Positions 16,025 to 26,631 of a DNA stretch of 64,000 nucleotides are shown one piece after another (position 1 is the first letter of the stretch; every line of letters starts with the position of its first letter). Origin of the DNA: Streptomyces sp. NBC_01460 (lineage in GTDB: Bacteria > Actinomycetota > Actinomycetes > Streptomycetales > Streptomycetaceae); contig NZ_CP109473.1 in NCBI RefSeq assembly GCF_036227405.1, positions 1,550,001-1,614,000 of the forward strand. Reading direction: 5' to 3'. The translations under genes were made by a program, and so were the position numbers. Under the pieces are notes generated by a model. That model saw only the letters and a program-made list of their open reading frames with translations, was not told where the DNA came from and made no database searches.

Positions 16025-16651
16025 ATGGCGATAACCGATTTCACGAAGCCTGACGACCTCGTCGAGGCCTTCCTGGCATCCGTCTTCGGCCCGCACGGCC
16101 TCGTCCTGTACGTCTTCGTCGTCGCCACCTGGCTGCTCGCCTGGTACGCCCTCGCCGTGGCGGCCCACCGTCGCACGCGCGACGCCTGCGCCCGGTCCGC
16201 CGCCGTACCGGGCGTCCGGCGCGCCCGAGCGGCCTTCTGCACGGCCCTGACTCCCCTGGCACGGGCGGTCCACCTGGCCCTGAGCTACTTCGTCGCGGCT
16301 CGCCTCGAACCCGTGACGCGCGAGACCGAGGGCCCGGCCGACGTCGACGTGAGCACGTGGCTGGTCCCCGCAGCCGACCCCACCGGCACTCCGGCGTTCC
16401 GGATCCGGTTCACCGCCGCCCTCCTCCTCGTCGCCTCCGGCCGGTGGAGCGCCGGCGACGTGACCGGGGGCATCACCCCGTTCCGCCCCATCGCCTGGTT
16501 CCTTTTCGCCTGCGGCACGGTCGCCGTCCCCGTCCTGCTCCTGGCCAACCGTGAGATGGCGCTCCTGGCGCTGGTCCACGTCGTCACCGGGGTGCTGTCG
16601 TTGTACCTGCCGAGGACGTGCGCCGCGTCGTGGCGCACGACATGGCCGTGA
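16025..16651 (+). CDS. Membrane protein divergent from the CHAT operon
   Basis: 208 residues, family not recognised. One helix near the N-terminus (LVLYVFVVATWLLAWYALAVAA), a basic and then charged middle (YFVAARLEPVTRETEGPADVDV), and two or three helices toward the C-terminus (FTAALLLVASG; IAWFLFACGTVAVPVLLLA; MALLALVHVVTGVLSLYL). ATG 16025 has a GGGGGA ribosome site 3 nt upstream. It shares a 164-bp intergenic region with the CHAT operon, so joint regulation is possible, but nothing in its sequence proves a link. Confidence 0.75.
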   Translation: MAITDFTKPDDLVEAFLASVFGPHGLVLYVFVVATWLLAWYALAVAAHRRTRDACARSAAVPGVRRARAAFCTALTPLARAVHLALSYFVAARLEPVTRETEGPADVDVSTWLVPAADPTGTPAFRIRFTAALLLVASGRWSAGDVTGGITPFRPIAWFLFACGTVAVPVLLLANREMALLALVHVVTGVLSLYLPRTCAASWRTTWP

Positions 16652-16744
16652 GGAGCCCCGGTCGGCCTTCGGCCCGAAAGCTCCGCCTGGTGGACGGGCT
16701 CGCCACCGAGATCTCCGGTCCGGGGCGTTCGCGCCTTCGAACCC

Positions 16745-16785
16745 TGCCGGTGCGGCGGACCTCCGGAACGTCCGCCGCACCGGCA
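16745..16785. terminator. Bidirectional terminator
   Basis: Perfect 16-bp stem (TGCCGGTGCGGCGGAC at 16745-16760 with 16770-16785), 9-nt loop, between the convergent membrane-protein and NUDIX genes. Confidence 0.85.
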
Positions 16786-16792
16786 CGCGTCC

Positions 16793-17323
16793 TCACCCCA
16801 GGTGCATGTGATGGAGCATCAGCAGCCCTGCCGCCATGTTGGCCGCGGGGATCTCGCCGCGTGCGACCATGTCCGGCACGAGCTTGAGCGGCACCCACTC
16901 GCGCCGCGAGGACTCGAAGTCGTCCGCCGGGTGTCCGGTGTACGTCGCCTCGCGGGACCAGAAGAGGTGGTGCCGGGCGTCGATGAGACCGTTGGCCGGT
17001 TCGACGGTCATCAGGGGAAGCAGCTCACCGGGGCGCCAGCCGGTCTCCTCCTCCATCTCCCGCGCCGCCGCGACGGCGACGTCCTCGCCGTCCTCGACGA
17101 CGCCCGCGGCCAGCTCCCAGCCCCAGCTGTCGGTGATGAAGCGGTGCCGCCACAGGAGCAGGACCTCGTTGGCCTCGTTGACGACGGTCGCCGCGGCGAC
17201 GGCCCGGAGGCGGATGAGGAAGTGGTCCAGGTGCCGGCCGTCAGGGAGTGCGACGTCCGCGAGATTGACCCGGAACCAGCGATTCTCGTACACGGTCTGT
17301 TCGTTTAAGTTCGTCCACTGCAC
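16793..17323 (-). CDS. NUDIX hydrolase
   Basis: 176 residues. The Nudix box is complete: GVVEDGEDVAVAAAREMEEE followed by TGW, giving G-x5-E-x7-REM-EE-TG. The enzyme should cleave a nucleoside diphosphate linked to another moiety (ADP-ribose-like or related), with divalent metal; substrate not predictable. The start GTG 17323 has AAGGTGG upstream and gives MQWTNLNEQTVYENRWFRV, the opening I remember for streptomycete relatives. Codon 6 is TTA (17308-17306), an early bldA-dependent leucine codon. It lies 87 nt downstream of the HTH regulator gene on the same strand and ends at a strong bidirectional terminator. Confidence 0.92.
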   Translation of the reverse strand: MQWTNLNEQTVYENRWFRVNLADVALPDGRHLDHFLIRLRAVAAATVVNEANEVLLLWRHRFITDSWGWELAAGVVEDGEDVAVAAAREMEEETGWRPGELLPLMTVEPANGLIDARHHLFWSREATYTGHPADDFESSRREWVPLKLVPDMVARGEIPAANMAAGLLMLHHMHLG

Positions 17324-17410
17324 AGTTCTGCCACCTTCCGACTGGTCGATGGCAACATCGCAGCAGGGTCCGCCCCGCAGGGGAACGCGTGGAGGGCTCC
17401 GGGACGAGGC

Positions 17411-18751
17411 TCACAGGGGCACGCGGAGCGCTCCGTCGATGAGGGCCGCCGCCGCCGAGGCGTCCGCGCTGCCGCTCGCGGCCAGGTGCTCGCGCACGGA
17501 GCGCAGCCGGTCCCTGAGCCGCTGGGACTCCATCCCCCGGGCCCGTTCCGCCATCTCCGCGGCCGTGCGGGCCGCCCTGTCCGCCTCGCCCTGGAGCAGT
17601 TCGAGATGGGTCAGCAGGGCGAGCCGGTGCACGGCCCCGCGGTCGTGCGCGGGGGAGCGTACGGCCGCCGCCGCGTGCTCCCGGGCGCCGGCCACGTCCC
17701 CGAGCCGCAGCAGCGCCTCCGCCACCTGGACGTCGACGAGGCCGGGCTGGACGTATCCCGTCTCGTCCGGCTCGCTCCCGCTGCCGATGCGTCCGGCCTC
17801 GGTCTCCGCCCGGCGGATGCACTCCAGTGCGCTGCGGTGGTCGCCGAGCCGGGCGTAGGCCTTGGCCTGCATCGCGTGCAGATCGGTGGCCAGCGCCGGG
17901 GTGATGTGCGGGCCGGCGGCGCGCAGGGCCGCCTCGGCGAAGGCGACGGACCGGCGGAATTCGGCCAGGTACAGGGACTGGTTCACGAGCAGCGCGATCA
18001 CATAGCCGCCGAGCCCCCGGTCCCCGCTGGCCTTGGCCAGGCGCAGGGCCTGGTGGAAGTAGCGCTGGGCGAGCCCGTGGGCGTCGGAGTCGTAGGCGCA
18101 GATGCCGGCGACGGCCACCAGGCCGGCGGTCGCCCGGTGCAGCTGGCGGCCTGTGGCATCGCTGTACCCGCCGCGCAGCAGCGGCGCGGTCTCGGCGTTG
18201 AGGAAGCCGACGATGCGGGATCTGGTCGCCATCCCTCCGGCCTTCCGGTACATCTGCTCGTAGTGGGCGCGGGCCGCGCGCAGCATCGCTATGTCCGCCA
18301 TGCTCACGCGGGAGGGCCCGGGACGGGAGACGTCGGCGTCCTCGGGAGGGTTCTCCCACTCCCAGACGGGCATCACCGCCGTGGTGCCCGTGACGGCCGC
18401 CGCGGTGGCGAGATGCGGGCGCTGCTGGTGGTCGGAGCGCCACAGCGCCGGCGCGTGCTCGACGAATCCGGAGAGGCCGGCGCTCGGCGCCGTCGTGTGG
18501 AGCCCGGCGATCCCCATGCCGATGTCGTCGAGCGTGACGGACCGGTCCAGCCGGCCCGCGAGGACCTCGCAGATCAGGTCGGGCACCTGCCCGCGCGGGC
18601 GCTGGCCCTTGAGCCAGCGGGAGACCGCCGTGTGTTCGTAGCGCAGGCACAGCCCGCGGGATCGGCCGGCCTGGTTGACGTGGACGGCGAGTCCCGCACG
18701 GGACACACCCGCCTCGTCGATCAGGGAATCGAGCAGGACGTTGGGCTCCAT
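17411..18751 (-). CDS. HTH/helical-repeat regulator conserved in Streptomyces
   Basis: 446 residues. The N-terminal 80 residues form an atypical helix-turn-helix with a VSRWLKGQRPRGQVPDLICEVLA core, followed by a linker with MPVWEWENPPEDADVS and then some 300 residues of TPR-like helices (AHGLAQRYFHQALRLAKASGDRG; LHAMQAKAYARLGDHRSALECI; VAEALLRLGDVAGAREH). It resembles the NsdA/NsdB-type and related regulators that affect sporulation and antibiotic production, and from memory the same gene stands next to pheT in S. coelicolor. ATG 18751 follows a run of G. It precedes the NUDIX gene. Confidence 0.82.
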   Translation of the reverse strand: MEPNVLLDSLIDEAGVSRAGLAVHVNQAGRSRGLCLRYEHTAVSRWLKGQRPRGQVPDLICEVLAGRLDRSVTLDDIGMGIAGLHTTAPSAGLSGFVEHAPALWRSDHQQRPHLATAAAVTGTTAVMPVWEWENPPEDADVSRPGPSRVSMADIAMLRAARAHYEQMYRKAGGMATRSRIVGFLNAETAPLLRGGYSDATGRQLHRATAGLVAVAGICAYDSDAHGLAQRYFHQALRLAKASGDRGLGGYVIALLVNQSLYLAEFRRSVAFAEAALRAAGPHITPALATDLHAMQAKAYARLGDHRSALECIRRAETEAGRIGSGSEPDETGYVQPGLVDVQVAEALLRLGDVAGAREHAAAAVRSPAHDRGAVHRLALLTHLELLQGEADRAARTAAEMAERARGMESQRLRDRLRSVREHLAASGSADASAAAALIDGALRVPL

Positions 18752-19056
18752 TGCCCCCCCATGTACGCGTCGCGATGAGCCTAGTCCAGCACGATTCACA
18801 CGGGGTGTGAACGGAATGCCCGAACCGTCCCGCCGTGCGCCCTGCCGCACCGGCGTACCGCTCGCTTGAATGAGTGCCTCGCAAGAGGCGGCCGGGTCGT
18901 CGGCTCCCCCTCGTACAGTTCGACGACCCGCACCCGCGCCGTCCGCCCTGCCGGCCTGCCCGACACTCCGTGGCAGGGCGGGCGGCGCCGGATCGCACGG
19001 CTCACTGCCCCGATGACAGACGGGCCGTGTGCGGTCCCCCGCCGTCCGGCGAGAAC
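18752..19056 (-). other. Leader/spacer upstream of the HTH regulator
   Basis: About 300 bp between the HTH regulator start and the pheST terminator; it must contain the regulator promoter. CCGTGTGCGGTCCCC near 19024 partly resembles the end of the 43/45-bp repeat, but the first block is missing. No gene recognised. Confidence 0.4.
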
Positions 19057-19093
19057 AGAAGGGGCGTATCCGGTGGCCGGATACGCCCCTTCT
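19057..19093 (-). terminator. Terminator of pheST
   Basis: Perfect 17-bp stem (AGAAGGGGCGTATCCGG with its complement at 19077-19093) and a 3-nt loop, starting 25 nt past the pheT stop. Confidence 0.88.
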
Positions 19094-19117
19094 CACCCCT
19101 CGGGTGCCGTGCTGGCC

Positions 19118-21627
19118 CTACGCGCCGCGCAGCACCGCGCCGGTGCGCTCGGTGGCCAGGGCGACCGCGGTGTCGCGGGCCGCCGAGGCCTCCTCCACGG
19201 TGAGCGTGCGGTCCGTGGCACGGAACCTCAGCGCGTACGCCAGGGACTTGTTGCCCTCGCCGATCTGCTCGCCCGTGAAGACGTCGAACAGCCGCAGCGA
19301 TTCGAGGAGGTCGCCGGCGCCCTCACGGAGCGCCCGCTCCACCGCGTCGGCGGGCACGTCCGAGGCCACGACGAGCGCGACGTCCTGGGTCGCCACCGGG
19401 AAGGAGGAGATCCGGGGCGCCTGGAGCGCACCGTCCACGGCCCGCTCCAGGACGTCGAGCTCGACCTCCGTGGCGCAGGTCCGCTCGGGGAGGTGGAGCT
19501 CCTTGACGACCCGCGGGTGCAGCTCGCCGGCGTGGCCGAAGAGGGTCTCCTCGCCGTCGACCGTGACGTACAGCGCGGCGCAGCGGCCGGGGTGCCACGG
19601 TGCGTGCCGGTCGGCGCGGGCCGTCACCTCGACGCCCGCCTCACCGGCGATGGTGCGCGCCGCCTCGACGGCGTCCGCCCAGGTGGCGGTGCGGGCCTTG
19701 CCCCACCAGCCGGCCTGCTCACGGGCGCCCGCGAGGACGACGGCGGCGCGGCGCGGCTGGCGCGGGAGCGCCGCGTCCAGTCCGGCGATCTCCTCGTCGG
19801 TGGGCCGGCGGTCGACGGGCAGCCGTACGGCCTTGGTCTCCTCGCCGGTGGGCCGGAAGACGAGCCCCGTCTCGAAGAGCGCCAGGTCGTGGCTGCCGCG
19901 GCCGTCGTTGCGCCGCAGCGCGCCGAGGAGGCCCGGCAGCAGCGTGGTGCGCAGCGCGGGCTCCTCGTCGGAGAGCGGGTTGACGAGGGTGACCGTACGG
20001 CGGCGGGCGTCGTCCTTCTCCAGACCGAGCTGGTCGAGGACGGTGTCACCGATGAACGGGTAGCTGAGCGCCTCGACGTAACCCGCGCCGGCGAGCGCCC
20101 GGCCGATGCGGCGGTGGAGCCGCTGGCGGTCGGTGAGCCCGCGCCCGGAGGGCGGGGTCGGCAGGGTGGACGGGAGGTTCTCGTACCCCTCCAGCCGGAT
20201 GACCTCTTCGGCCAGGTCGTTCGGCGCGGCGAGGTCGGGGCGCCAGGACGGCGCGGTGACGATCAGCTCGTCCTGCCCGTAGACGTCGCAGCCGACCTGC
20301 TGGAGGCGGCGCACGACGGTCTCGCGGCCGTACGCGACGCCGGCCACCCGGTCGGGGTGGTTCGCGGGCATCGCGATGGTGTGGGGCGCCGACGGAGCGG
20401 TGATCTCCGTGACGCCGGCCTCGGCGGTACCGCCCGCGAGGAGGACCAGGAGGTCGACCGTGCGCTGCGCGGCAGCGGCGGCGGCCTGCGGGTCGACGCC
20501 GCGCTCGAAGCGCTTGGACGCCTCGGAGCTCAGCTTGTGGCGGCGCGCGGTCCGGGCGATGGCGATCGCGTCGAAGTGCGCGGCCTCGATGACGACCTCG
20601 GTGGTCGCCGTGTCCTCGGCCACGTCGGCGATCTCGGTGTCGGCGCCGCCCATGACACCCGCGAGACCGATCGGCCCGCGGTCGTCGGTGATGACCAGGT
20701 CCTGGGCGTCCAGGACGCGCTTGACACCGTCGAGCGTGGTGAGCTTCTCGCCCTGCTGGGCGCGGCGCACCCCGATCGTGCCCTCGACGCGGCTCCGGTC
20801 GTAGGCGTGCAGCGGCTGGCCCAGCTCGAGCATCACGTAGTTGGTGATGTCGACGGCGAGCGAGACCGTACGCATCCCGGCCTTCTGCAGCCTGCGCTGC
20901 ATCCAGATCGGGGAGCGCGCCTCGGGCCGGAGGCCGGTGACCGTGCGCGCGGTGAAGTTGCCGCATCCGATCGGGTCGGACACCTTCACCGGGTAGCCGT
21001 GCGCGTTGGGCGGCGGCACGTCCAGGAGCGCCGGGTCGCGCAGCGGGAGCCCGTACGCGATGGCGGTCTCGCGGGCGACCCCGCGCATCGAGAGGCAGTA
21101 GCCGCGGTCCGGAGTGACGGCGATGTCGAGCACCTCGTCGACGAGCTCGAGGAGCTCGATCGCGTCGGTGCCGGGCTCGTACTCGGGCGGCAGCACGATG
21201 ATGCCGTGCGTGCCGTCGTCGCCCATGCCGAGCTCGTCGGTGGAGCAGATCATGCCGTGCGAGGTCTTGCCGTACGTCTTGCGCGCGGCGATCGCGAAGT
21301 CCCCGGGCAGCACCGCGCCCGGGAGGACCACGACGACCTTGTCGCCGACGGAGAAGTTACGGGCGCCGCAGACGATCTCCTGCGGCTCACCGGTGCCGTT
21401 GGCCGTGCCGACGTCGACGGTGCAGAAGCGGATGGGCTTCTTGAAGCCCTCCAGCTCCTCGATGGTCAGGACCTGTCCGACGACCAGGGGGCCCTTGAGG
21501 CCGGCGCCGGTCTGTTCGACGGTCTCGACCTCGAGGCCGACGGAGACGAGCTCGGCCTGCACGTCGCGGCCGGTCGCCGTCGCCGGCAGGTCGACGTACT
21601 CCCGCAGCCAGGAAAGCGGGACGCGCA

Positions 21628-21628
<1 letters not shown>
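19118..21628 (-). CDS. pheT: Phenylalanyl-tRNA synthetase beta chain
   Basis: 836 residues, full length. It forms the alpha2-beta2 enzyme that charges tRNA-Phe. Order: N-terminal B1 domain ([15 protein letters not shown]), the tRNA-binding OB domain ([32 protein letters not shown]), B3/B4 core with editing site ([10 protein letters not shown]), B5 ([30 protein letters not shown]), and the C-terminal ferredoxin-like anticodon-binding domain ([16 protein letters not shown]). Its ATG overlaps the pheS stop as TGATG. Confidence 0.98.
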
Positions 21629-22869
<1,241 letters not shown>

Positions 22870-24024
22870 TCAGGCCAGATAGGCCGGCGCGCTCACGGGC
22901 AGGATAAATCGGAATTCGGCGCCTCCGCCGGGCGCGCGGTCGACCGTGATGGTGCCGCCGTGGGCCTCGACGATGCCCTTGACGATGTAGAGGCCCAGGC
23001 CGGTCCCGCCGCGCTTGCTCCCCCGCCAGAAGCGGGTGAAGACGCGGCCCATCGACTCCTCGGGGATGCCGGGACCTTCGTCGCTCACGGTGACTGCCGT
23101 TCCGCTCTCGTCGCTCTTGCCCGGTGCGGGCGCAGGGGCGATGTCAATAGTGACGGTTCCCTCGCCGTGCCGCACCGCGTTTTCCAGGAGGTTGCCGAGC
23201 ACCTGGTCGACCTTGTCCGGATCGGCCCAGAGCGCGGGCAGCGGCTGCCGGGTGTGCACGAGGAAGCGGTCGGGTGCCTGGCCGTTCGCGGTGAGCGCCT
23301 GGACGTGGCGTTCGACGGCGGCGGAGATGTCCACGGGCTGGCGGCGCAGCTCGAGCCTGCCCGAGTCGATGCGGGAGATGTCGAGCAGCTCGGCGATGAG
23401 CCGGGTGACGCGGTTGGCGTCGGCGTCGACGGTCTCCAGCATCAGCCGCTTCTGGTCGTCGGTGAACCGTTCCCACTTGGCCAGCAGCGTGGCGGTGAAG
23501 CCCTTGACGGAGGTCAGGGGGGAGCGCAGCTCGTGGGCGACGGTGGCGATCAGCTCGGCGTGGCTCAGCTCGGTGCGCCGGCGTGCCTCGGTGCCGCGCA
23601 GCGAGACGACGAGCCTCCGGACGGGCCCCGTCGGGGCCTCCCGTACGTACCGGGCGGAGACCAGGACCTCGCGGCCGCCGGGGAGCAGCAGATTCCGCTC
23701 GGGCTGGCCGACCCGGGTGGCGAGCCCGCCGTAGGGGTCGGTCAGCTCCCACCAGCGGCGTCCCTTGAGGTCCTCGAGGGGCAGTGCCTGGTCCAGGGAG
23801 TGGCCGAGGGCGTCGGCCACGGGTGTGGCGGTGATCCGGGACGCGGCCCTGTTGAAGCAGACGACCTTGCCGTTCTCGTCGGCGACGACGAGTCCGTCGG
23901 GAAGATCGTCCGGGTCGATGTCCGCCGCGGGGTCCCCGAGGGCCCGGCTTCCGCCGGCCCCGTCGGAGAGGGCGCGCACGGCGGCCGTGTGTGTCGCTCG
24001 CGGCCTGCTCATGCCGACAGCCAT
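22870..24024 (-). CDS. PAS-domain sensor histidine kinase
   Basis: 384 residues, no membrane helices, so a soluble sensor. A PAS domain (DLPDGLVVADENGKVVCFNRAASRI) occupies about residues 30-110. HisKA follows with AELIATVAHELRSPLTSVKGF (His164 the likely phospho-acceptor), then HATPase: N box DQVLGNLLENAVRHG, G1 DEGPGIPEE, G2 GGTGLGLYIVKGIVEAHGG. No response regulator is adjacent, so it is an orphan kinase. Starts at ATG 24024 (MAVGMSRPR), ATG 24012 and GTG 24039 are all possible; I chose 24024 by similarity to remembered homologues. TAGGGT on the minus strand at 24080-24075 is a likely -10 box. Confidence 0.92.
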   Translation of the reverse strand: MAVGMSRPRATHTAAVRALSDGAGGSRALGDPAADIDPDDLPDGLVVADENGKVVCFNRAASRITATPVADALGHSLDQALPLEDLKGRRWWELTDPYGGLATRVGQPERNLLLPGGREVLVSARYVREAPTGPVRRLVVSLRGTEARRRTELSHAELIATVAHELRSPLTSVKGFTATLLAKWERFTDDQKRLMLETVDADANRVTRLIAELLDISRIDSGRLELRRQPVDISAAVERHVQALTANGQAPDRFLVHTRQPLPALWADPDKVDQVLGNLLENAVRHGEGTVTIDIAPAPAPGKSDESGTAVTVSDEGPGIPEESMGRVFTRFWRGSKRGGTGLGLYIVKGIVEAHGGTITVDRAPGGGAEFRFILPVSAPAYLA

Positions 24025-24163
24025 TCTCCCGTACCCCACCTCTCGAACCGGTGCAGTGGGCCCCCGAGTTCGCCACCCTACTAGGCGTCAGCAGCCGGGC
24101 GACACCCTCCGGGTGGGCACCGGCCGGGTGTGGCCCGTATCGATCGGTGGGGTGCGGGCGGGA

Positions 24164-25003
24164 TCAGCCGGAGTGCCGGGGGCGCTGCGCCCGCGCGGAG
24201 GCGTAGAGGCACACGGCGGCGGCGGTGGCGAGGTTGAGGCTCTCGGCCCTGCCGTGGATCGGGACCCTGACCACGGCGTCGGCCAGGGCCCTCGTCTCCT
24301 CGGGCAGGCCCCACGCCTCGTTGCCGAACACCCAGGCGGTGGGACCGCCCATGGTGCCCGCGTCGAGCTCGTCGTCGAGGTCGTCCTCACCGGCGCCGTC
24401 GGCCGCCAGGATGCGGACACCGGCGTCCCGCAGCCCGCGCACGGCCTGCTCGACGGGCACGCCGACGGCCACCGGCAGGTGGAAGAGCGAGCCGACGGAG
24501 GCACGGACCGACTTGGGGTTGTAGAGGTCCACGGAGGCGTCGGTCAGCACGACCGCGTCGGCGCCGGCGGCGTCCGCGCAGCGCAGCACGGTGCCCGCGT
24601 TGCCGGGGTCGCGTACGTGGGCGAGGACGGCGACCAGGGTGGGCTTCGCCGCGAGGATGTCCTCGAAGGGCGAGTCCAGGAAGCGGCAGACGCCGATGAG
24701 CCCCTGGGGGGTGACGGTCTGCGAGATGTCGGCGAGCGCGTCGCCGTCGGCGAGGTGGACGCGGGCTCCCGCGGCGCGGGCGGCGTCGATGATGTCGGCG
24801 TACCGCTCGGCGGCCTCGACGGTGGCGAAGAGTTCGGTCAGCGTGGGCTCCCCGTCACCGCCCCGGTGGGCGGCGGCCTCCCGCACGGCCTGCGGCCCCT
24901 CGGCGATGAACCTGCGCTCCTTGCCGCGGAAGTTGCGCCTGGCCAGTCGGCGTGCGGCGGCGATTCGCGGCGATCGCGCGGAGATCAGTTCGGGGGTGCC
25001 CAT
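24164..25003 (-). CDS. TrmH/SpoU-family RNA 2'-O-methyltransferase
   Basis: 279 residues. N-terminal substrate-binding domain (RRLARRNFRGKERRFIAEGPQAVREA) and a C-terminal SPOUT knot with motif 1 RDPGNAGTVLRCADAAGADAV, motif 2 WVFGNEAWGLPEET and motif 3 VPIHGRAESLNLATAAAVCLY. It should 2'-O-methylate a ribose in rRNA (23S) or tRNA; the rRNA is favoured by its position next to the L20/L35/IF3 operon. ATG 25003. Between it and rplT lie a terminator and a short tandem repeat. Confidence 0.94.
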   Translation of the reverse strand: MGTPELISARSPRIAAARRLARRNFRGKERRFIAEGPQAVREAAAHRGGDGEPTLTELFATVEAAERYADIIDAARAAGARVHLADGDALADISQTVTPQGLIGVCRFLDSPFEDILAAKPTLVAVLAHVRDPGNAGTVLRCADAAGADAVVLTDASVDLYNPKSVRASVGSLFHLPVAVGVPVEQAVRGLRDAGVRILAADGAGEDDLDDELDAGTMGGPTAWVFGNEAWGLPEETRALADAVVRVPIHGRAESLNLATAAAVCLYASARAQRPRHSG

Positions 25004-25016
25004 GGTCGGCGGCGAG

Positions 25017-25062
25017 CCTCTCTGCGTATGTCAGCTTCTCTGCGTACGTTTCTCTGCGTACG
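25017..25062 (+). repeat. Short tandem repeat upstream of the methyltransferase
   Basis: TCTCTGCGTA(T/C)G is repeated three times at 14-18 bp intervals (about 25019, 25037, 25051), and GTACG ends a fourth partial unit. It occupies the likely promoter region of the TrmH gene. Confidence 0.5.
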
Positions 25063-25095
25063 GCTGACTCCGTACGCGACACGTCGTGCAACGCA

Positions 25096-25130
25096 CCGGA
25101 CCCGCAGACGGCACACGCCTGCGGGTCCGG
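25096..25130 (-). terminator. Terminator of the infC-rpmI-rplT operon
   Basis: Perfect 12-bp stem (CCGGACCCGCAG at 25096-25107 with 25119-25130), 11-nt loop, 27 nt beyond the rplT stop. Confidence 0.85.
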
Positions 25131-25157
25131 CTCGGAACGCTGGAAGTGCTGCCTGGA

Positions 25158-25541
25158 TCAGGCGGCCTTCGGGGCGTTGACGTCGCTCGGGAGGGCCTTC
25201 TGGGCGACCTCGACGAGGGCGGCGAACGCGTTGGCGTCGTTGACCGCGAGCTCGGCCAGGATCTTGCGGTCCACCTCGATGTTGGCGGCCTTCAGACCCT
25301 GGATGAGGCGGTTGTACGTCATGCCGTTCTGGCGGGCAGCCGCGTTGATGCGCTGGATCCAGAGCTGACGGAAGTCGCCCTTGCGCTTCTTGCGGTCGTT
25401 GTAGTTGTAGACCAGGGAGTGGGTGACCTGCTCCTTGGCCTTGCGGTACAGGCGCGAACGCTGACCGCGGTAACCGCTGGCGGCCTCGAGGATCGCCCGG
25501 CGCTTCTTGTGGGCGTTTACTGCCCGCTTGACGCGTGCCAC
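25158..25541 (-). CDS. rplT: 50S ribosomal protein L20
   Basis: 127 residues. Classic L20: [47 protein letters not shown], then [20 protein letters not shown]. It binds 23S rRNA early in 50S assembly and in many bacteria represses its own operon. Start GTG with AAGGAG 6 nt upstream. Last gene of infC-rpmI-rplT. Confidence 0.99.
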   Translation of the reverse strand: MARVKRAVNAHKKRRAILEAASGYRGQRSRLYRKAKEQVTHSLVYNYNDRKKRKGDFRQLWIQRINAAARQNGMTYNRLIQGLKAANIEVDRKILAELAVNDANAFAALVEVAQKALPSDVNAPKAA

Positions 25542-25653
25542 TTTTAACTCCTTGCAGCGGGGGCGGGTGGTCGCAGTTCAGACTCACCCGACCCGGAAAC
25601 GAATTGGTCCCGGTCGGATCGAGGGCGTCTCCGGGTTCACCGGAGACGGCGCC

Positions 25654-25848
25654 TCACTTGCCGAGAAGCTTCTTGACCTTCTTGGCGTCGGCCGGAGCCA
25701 CGACGACCGTGCCGGTCAGCGAGCGGGTCTTCTTGGACGACTTGTGCTCGAGCAGGTGGCGCTTGCCCGCCTTCTCGCGCAGCACCTTGCCGGAGCCGGT
25801 GATCTTGAAGCGCTTGCTGGCACCGCTGTGCGTCTTGTTCTTCGGCAT
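25654..25848 (-). CDS. rpmI: 50S ribosomal protein L35
   Basis: 64 residues: [40 protein letters not shown] and a C-terminal VKKLLGK. Between infC and rplT, 120 and 112 nt from them, the universal order of this operon. Confidence 0.99.
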   Translation of the reverse strand: MPKNKTHSGASKRFKITGSGKVLREKAGKRHLLEHKSSKKTRSLTGTVVVAPADAKKVKKLLGK

Positions 25849-25968
25849 AGCGCCGTTATCTCCTCGTCAGTGGCGCCCCTCTCGGTGCGGGCACCGGACT
25901 GCAGGGGCGTCAGATCTTTGGGTGGTTTCCGAGGGACCCGGGGGCGCCTGGGTGGCTGCCCCCGGAGG

Positions 25969-26631
25969 TCACGCCTCGGAAGGTGTCTCGGCCGGAGCCT
26001 CGGCCGCTGCGGCCGGGGCCTCAGCGGTGTCACCCTCGGACTCGGCGTCGGGGGTGGTCCCCTGACGCTCCGCCTTGCGGGCGGCCTGGGCCTCGCGGGC
26101 TTCGGCCATGGCTTCGGTCTTCTTCTTGTGCGGGCCCAGAACCATGATCATGTTCCGGCCGTCCTGCTTCGGGTTCGACTCGATGAACCCAAGGTCCTCG
26201 ACGTCCGAAGCGAGACGCTGGAGCAGACGGAAGCCCAGCTCGGGACGGGACTGCTCACGACCGCGGAACATGATCGTGATCTTGACCTTGTCCCCCTGCT
26301 TGAGGAACCGGACGACGTGACCCTTCTTGGTGTCGTAGTCGTGCGGGTCGATCTTCGGCCGGAGCTTCATTTCCTTGATGACCGTGTGCGCCTGGTTCTT
26401 GCGCGCCTCACGGGCCTTCATGGCCGACTCGTACTTGAACTTCCCGTAGTCCATGAGCTTGCACACGGGGGGACGGGCTGTCGCCGCCACCTCGACCAGG
26501 TCGAGGTCGTACTCCTGTGCGAGCTCCAGGGCCTTGGCAAGCGGAACAATCCCGACCTGCTCGCCGCTGGGACCGACAAGTCGCACCTCGGGAACGCGAA
26601 TCCGGTCGTTGATGCGGGGCTCGGCGCTGAT
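25969..26631 (-). CDS. infC: Translation initiation factor IF-3, with an AUC start
   Basis: 220 residues from the start chosen. Both IF-3 domains are present: N-terminal ([20 protein letters not shown] ... [21 protein letters not shown]) and C-terminal ([20 protein letters not shown] ... [14 protein letters not shown] ... [13 protein letters not shown]), then an Ala/Glu-rich tail. No ATG, GTG or TTG lies in frame near the conserved N-terminus. The only well-placed codon is ATC at 26631-26629, preceded by GAGGAGGA. The next in-frame ATG is at 26829, far into the leader. Rare AUU/AUC starts of infC, discriminated against by IF-3 itself, are established as autoregulation in other bacteria. It binds 30S subunits and proofreads initiation. 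Confidence 0.95.
   Translation of the reverse strand: MSAEPRINDRIRVPEVRLVGPSGEQVGIVPLAKALELAQEYDLDLVEVAATARPPVCKLMDYGKFKYESAMKAREARKNQAHTVIKEMKLRPKIDPHDYDTKKGHVVRFLKQGDKVKITIMFRGREQSRPELGFRLLQRLASDVEDLGFIESNPKQDGRNMIMVLGPHKKKTEAMAEAREAQAARKAERQGTTPDAESEGDTAEAPAAAAEAPAETPSEA

Noticed and set aside
19010..19040. Third copy of the 43/45-bp repeat
   Set aside because: Only CCGTGTGCGGTCCCC matches; the 17-nt first block is absent, so chance similarity is enough.
24040..24060. GGTTCGAG resembling a tRNA T-loop
   Set aside because: No acceptor, D or anticodon stem can be formed around it.
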